This document shows, in pieces, positions 61,041 to 64,000 of a DNA stretch of 64,000 nucleotides (positions within the stretch are counted from its first letter, which is position 1; the number at the start of each line of letters is the position of its first letter). The stretch covers positions 186,001-250,000 of the forward strand of contig MKSR01000040.1 in assembly GCA_001898145.1 (NCBI GenBank), written 5' to 3'. A program made the position numbers and the translations under genes. The stretch comes from Dyadobacter sp. 50-39 (GTDB lineage: Bacteria > Bacteroidota > Bacteroidia > Cytophagales > Spirosomataceae). The notes beneath the pieces are model-generated. The model did no database searches. It was not told the DNA's origin and saw only the letters and a list, made by a program, of their open reading frames with translations.

Positions 61041-61811
61041 ATGAAATCCATCATTAGTTTAGTTCTGCGCTACATTCCGCGTCCCTACCTCCAACTCGTC
61101 GGACATTGGGCTGCGCGGCTGCTCAGCATCTTCTATATCGGCCATCAAGTGGAATGCCCGGTCTGCAACAGCAAATACCGCAAGTTCCTCCCCTACGGCC
61201 GCAATACATCGAGCCGTGAGAATGCCCTTTGCCCCAGCTGCCTTTCGCTCGAACGCCACCGCCTGATGGCACTATACATGAAGCGTAAAACCAATTTCTA
61301 TACCGCCAACCTGAAAGTCCTGCACGTAGCGCCCGAGTACTGCTTCATCGACCGTTTCGAGCAGATGAAAAACCTGGACTACATTACCGCCGACATCGAG
61401 TCGCCGCTCGCGAAGGTGAAAATGGACATCCACCAGATCCCCTTTCCCGAAAACACATTCGACGTCGCCATTTGTAATCACGTAATGGAGCATGTCGACG
61501 ACTATATTCTCGCCATGAGCGAGCTGTACCGCGTCCTCAAACCGGGCGGCTGGGCGCTGATCCAATCGCCGCAGGACATGAAATACGAAGTAACCTACGA
61601 AGACCCAACGATCACCGACCCGAAGGAGCGTGAAATCCACTTCCTCCAAAACGACCACCTCCGGCTGTTTGGCCGCAACTACGGCCGCGAGCTGGAAAAA
61701 GGCGGTTTCAAAGTCACAGAAGACCGGTTTGTGATGGATGAACTGACGAGGGCGGAAGTGCAACGCTACTCATTGCCTGGCGAGGAGATTGTGTATTTCT
61801 GTCAGAAGTAG
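61041..61811 (+). CDS. SAM-dependent methyltransferase with cysteine-rich N-terminal region
   Basis: A 256-residue protein. Residues 38-80 contain VECPVCNSKYRKFLPYG and ALCPSCLSLERHRL, two CxxC pairs forming a zinc ribbon. The class I core follows: VLHVAPEYCFIDRFEQMKN (motif I is degenerate, AP-E rather than a glycine loop), ADIESPLAKVKMDIHQIPFP, FDVAICNHVMEHVDDYILAM and RVLKPGGWALIQSPQDM. It resembles methyltransferases of sugar or glycan loci, and a glycosyltransferase lies next on the other strand. Both share a bidirectional terminator. Confidence 0.87.
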   Translation: MKSIISLVLRYIPRPYLQLVGHWAARLLSIFYIGHQVECPVCNSKYRKFLPYGRNTSSRENALCPSCLSLERHRLMALYMKRKTNFYTANLKVLHVAPEYCFIDRFEQMKNLDYITADIESPLAKVKMDIHQIPFPENTFDVAICNHVMEHVDDYILAMSELYRVLKPGGWALIQSPQDMKYEVTYEDPTITDPKEREIHFLQNDHLRLFGRNYGRELEKGGFKVTEDRFVMDELTRAEVQRYSLPGEEIVYFCQK

Positions 61812-61823
61812 TCAGGTGTTATA

Positions 61824-61869
61824 TCAATAAAAAGAGGCAGTTTCTATCGAAGCTGCCTCTTTTTATTGA
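61824..61869. terminator. Bidirectional terminator between the methyltransferase and the glycosyltransferase
   Basis: TCAATAAAAAGAGGCAG (61824-61840) and its exact complement (61853-61869) flank a 12-base loop; A runs and T runs on both sides serve both convergent genes. Confidence 0.93.
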
Positions 61870-61879
61870 CCAGTACTTT

Positions 61880-62890
61880 TCACGAAGGATACTCAATCGC
61901 AGCCCCCGTTTCCCGATGCGATTTGTTTTCCCACAGCCGCTTCCAACCTTCCTGCACGAAGCCGATCCCATAGCCGAACAGCTGCACAAAAGCCGCCCCT
62001 ATACTCAGGAAGGCTACTTCGGCGCTCTTCGTTTTACGAAATGCATCGATGAACAGCAATGCGATGTAAATGCCCAGGAACCACAATCCGAGGTAAAAGA
62101 ATGGCTCAAAAATGAAGTACCACAACGGAATGCTGCATACGCCAAGCGTGAACAGTAACGGAAAGGTATGCACGAGCTTCAATTCGTCGGGATAATAACG
62201 GGCGATATTGATACGCGCGCGGCCGAAGAATTTGAGCTGCCTGAAAAACGCCCCGAATTGCGTGCGGCGTTTGTGGTAAATAAATGCCTCAGGAATCAAT
62301 GCGGATTTAAAACCGAGCCGCAGCGCCGCAATACTGAACAGGATATCCTCTCCCATCCGGCTCGTCAGAAACCCTCCCGTGCGCTCCCATACCCTACGCG
62401 AGAGGCCCATATTGAAGCTCCGCGGGTGAAATGTGCCGCCCATATTGTTCTTCTTTCCGCGAATCCCGCCCGTAGTAAACACCGAGGTCATCGAGTAACT
62501 GATGGCTTTCTGAATGGGCGTAAAAGAAGGATGGTCTGTATCAGGCCCGCCATAAAGGTCTACGTAATCGGTATTCAGCCGGTTTTCGACGATCGAGAGA
62601 TAGTTCGGCTCGATCAGCGCATCCGAATCCAGCAAAATAAAGTAATCGCCGGCAGCACGCTCAAAACCATGGTTACGGGCAAAACCCTGGCCGCCGTTTT
62701 CTTTGTAATGATAGTGGATGTCGAGCCTGTCAGCGAAAAATTTCACCACGCCATCCGCTTTGATTTTGGAACCGTCTTCTACGATTACGACTTCGAAATT
62801 TTTGTAAGTCTGCACAGCGAGGCAGCCAAGCAGTTCCTCCAACTCGTCGGGACGGTTGTAAACGGGGATGATGATGGAGTAGCGGCGCAT
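61880..62890 (-). CDS. Family 2 glycosyltransferase with C-terminal membrane helices
   Basis: A 336-residue enzyme. GT-A fold: YSIIIPVYNRPDELEELLGC, VVIVEDGSK, NGGQGFARNHGFERAAGDYF and ILLDSDALIEPNYL, where Asp-Ser-Asp is the metal-binding DxD site. Then TGGFLTSRMGEDILFSIAAL gives the catalytic ED motif. Three or so membrane segments near 240-310 (LLFTLGVCSIPLWYFIFEPF) anchor it. It probably transfers a sugar to a lipid-linked or surface glycan. The initiator is ATG at 62890. Convergent to the methyltransferase gene. Confidence 0.92.
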   Translation of the reverse strand: MRRYSIIIPVYNRPDELEELLGCLAVQTYKNFEVVIVEDGSKIKADGVVKFFADRLDIHYHYKENGGQGFARNHGFERAAGDYFILLDSDALIEPNYLSIVENRLNTDYVDLYGGPDTDHPSFTPIQKAISYSMTSVFTTGGIRGKKNNMGGTFHPRSFNMGLSRRVWERTGGFLTSRMGEDILFSIAALRLGFKSALIPEAFIYHKRRTQFGAFFRQLKFFGRARINIARYYPDELKLVHTFPLLFTLGVCSIPLWYFIFEPFFYLGLWFLGIYIALLFIDAFRKTKSAEVAFLSIGAAFVQLFGYGIGFVQEGWKRLWENKSHRETGAAIEYPS

Positions 62891-62941
62891 TTCTAATGAT
62901 TGAATTATTACATTTTAAATGCATGAATATATCTTGTCCAA

Positions 62942-63016
62942 TGTCAGTCTGAGCGCAGTCGAAGACAGTCCGTACAGCGACATCGTACATGCCCTTCGAC
63001 TGCGCTCAGGGTGACA
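62942..63016. repeat. Inverted repeat of a dispersed Bacteroidota-type palindrome
   Basis: TGTCAGTCTGAGCGCAGTCGAAG (23 bases, given by position 62942-62964) is matched by CTTCGACTGCGCTCAGG and the following TGACA at 62994-63016; the arms are complementary at 21 of 23 positions, around a 29-base loop. This GAGCGCAGTCGAAG core is a familiar dispersed intergenic repeat in many Bacteroidota genomes. It lies between hemL and the glycosyltransferase gene. Confidence 0.7.
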
Positions 63017-63042
63017 TATCAGATACATCTGATCATTATATG

Positions 63043-64000
63043 TTAACGAGTAATCTCTCTAAGGGCCTCCTCATTCGCCTCAATAATCCGATCCAAATGT
63101 GCATCCGTCAGCGCGGTCGACAGGAACATTGCCTCAAACTGGCTTGGGCCCATATAAATGCCGCGGTTCAGCATGGCGTGGAAGTATTTACCGAAAAGCG
63201 GCAGGTCCGAGGATTTGGCCGACGGGAAATCCGTCACGGCATTCGGGGTAAAGAACAGCGTATACATGGAACCGATCTGGTTCAACGTGTATTGCAAACC
63301 CAGTTTTTCCATCGAAGCGCGGAAGCCGTTGGCAAGCTTGCTGCCCGCATTTTCCAGCAGGGTATACACTTCGGGATGCTCGTTCAGGTAAGTCAGCATG
63401 GTATAACCTGCTGCTATGGCAATGGGGTTACCGGAAAGCGTACCGGCCTGGTAAACAGGACCGGCCGGAGATACGTAATTCATGATCTCCGCCTTGCCAC
63501 CATAGGCGCCAACAGGCATTCCTCCACCTATTATTTTTCCTAACGTCGTTAAATCCGGCGTAATTCCGAACCTTTCCTGCGCCCCGCCCTTCGAAAGACG
63601 GAATCCCGTCATGACCTCATCGAGGATCAGCACAATGCCTTCTTCATCGCAAATGCGGCGTAATCCTTCCAGAAAGCCTTCTTTCGGCAATACGCAGCCC
63701 ATGTTACCTACTACCGGTTCGAGGATCAATGCGGCGATCTGGCCCTTGTTGGCGCCCACGAGTTGCTGTACGGCTTCCAGGTCGTTGTATGGGGCGGTTA
63801 AGGTGTCGTTAGCGACTCCTTTTGTCACGCCCGGGCTATCCGGCGTTCCAAAAGTAATGGCGCCGCTGCCGGCAGCGATCAGGAAACTGTCGCCGTGGCC
63901 GTGGTAGCAACCTTCAAACTTGATGATCTTGTCCCTTCCCGTATAGCCACGCGCCACGCGTATGGCCGACATCGTAGCCTCGGTACCCGAGTTCACCATT
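63043..64000 (-). CDS. hemL: Glutamate-1-semialdehyde 2,1-aminomutase (partial, N-terminus outside window)
   Basis: The visible 319 residues are the C-terminal three quarters of the PLP enzyme that makes 5-aminolevulinate for tetrapyrrole synthesis in the C5 pathway. VNSGTEATMSAIRVARGYTG, FEGCYHGHGDSF, LILDEVMTGFRLSKGG, and TTLGKIIGGGMPVGAYGG with the Schiff-base Lys are present, followed by AGTLSGNPIAIAAGYTMLTY. The methionine near 63999 is internal in this family (the preceding part of the GSA fold is missing), so the gene continues past the window end. The stop is at 63043-63045, 27 bases from the dispersed repeat. Confidence 0.94.
   Translation of the reverse strand, partial: MVNSGTEATMSAIRVARGYTGRDKIIKFEGCYHGHGDSFLIAAGSGAITFGTPDSPGVTKGVANDTLTAPYNDLEAVQQLVGANKGQIAALILEPVVGNMGCVLPKEGFLEGLRRICDEEGIVLILDEVMTGFRLSKGGAQERFGITPDLTTLGKIIGGGMPVGAYGGKAEIMNYVSPAGPVYQAGTLSGNPIAIAAGYTMLTYLNEHPEVYTLLENAGSKLANGFRASMEKLGLQYTLNQIGSMYTLFFTPNAVTDFPSAKSSDLPLFGKYFHAMLNRGIYMGPSQFEAMFLSTALTDAHLDRIIEANEEALREITR

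Overview
The window looks like chromosomal DNA of a free-living Bacteroidota species, most likely in the Cytophagales (Dyadobacter/Spirosoma-like). This rests on a SusC/SusD pair behind an ECF sigma/FecR pair, DUF4974 and DUF4097 proteins, DUF5618, many hybrid two-component proteins, a Bacteroidota-type -7 promoter element (TAnnTTTG) before several genes, and GC-rich coding DNA with AT-rich spacers. No rRNA, tRNA, CRISPR array, insertion sequence or phage gene was seen. The first gene and the last gene (hemL) are cut by the window edges.

Layout. 1-2.8 kb: end of a large secreted protein and an exported beta-propeller/cupredoxin fusion. 3-12.8 kb: uptake and catabolic locus with an ECF sigma factor, FecR anti-sigma, SusC, SusD, an exported RraA-like aldolase and a Tat-exported enolase-superfamily sugar-acid dehydratase. 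12.8-15.1 kb: cation:proton antiporter. 15.2-21.9 kb: a cyclic-nucleotide signalling block, with a histidine kinase, a frameshifted response regulator, a REC-adenylate cyclase and an HD protein on the minus strand, convergent with a nucleotide-transporter-like/HEAT/cNMP-binding fusion. 22.1-27.8 kb: heavy-metal RND efflux operon (TolC, adaptor, DUF190, CzcA-type pump). 28-34.5 kb: small accessory genes, including a Crp/Fnr regulator whose predicted binding box lies next to the downstream gene. 34.7-38.9 kb: FtsX-type permease, an unrecognised protein and a PA2169-type four-helix protein. 39-42.2 kb: a second ECF sigma/anti-sigma locus with two DUF4097 surface proteins. 42.2-50.5 kb: MarR regulator, a lipoprotein, and a chemotaxis-like block (two hybrid kinases, CheB, CheR) without any CheA or receptor. 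50.6-54 kb: AddA/RecB-like helicase. 54.6-60.3 kb: hisS-hisG-hisD-[antitoxin-RES toxin]-hisC. 60.4-64 kb: a small basic protein, a membrane protein, a methyltransferase, a glycosyltransferase and hemL.

The most distinctive items are: the tetranucleotide tract fused to the start of susD; the cAMP-like signalling block with a transporter-like effector and a broken response regulator; the toxin-antitoxin pair inside the histidine operon with a perfect 12-bp inverted repeat at its head; and a nearly perfect FNR-type box placed for activation between a Crp/Fnr gene and its neighbour. All assignments come from reading motifs and context by eye; no database search was possible.
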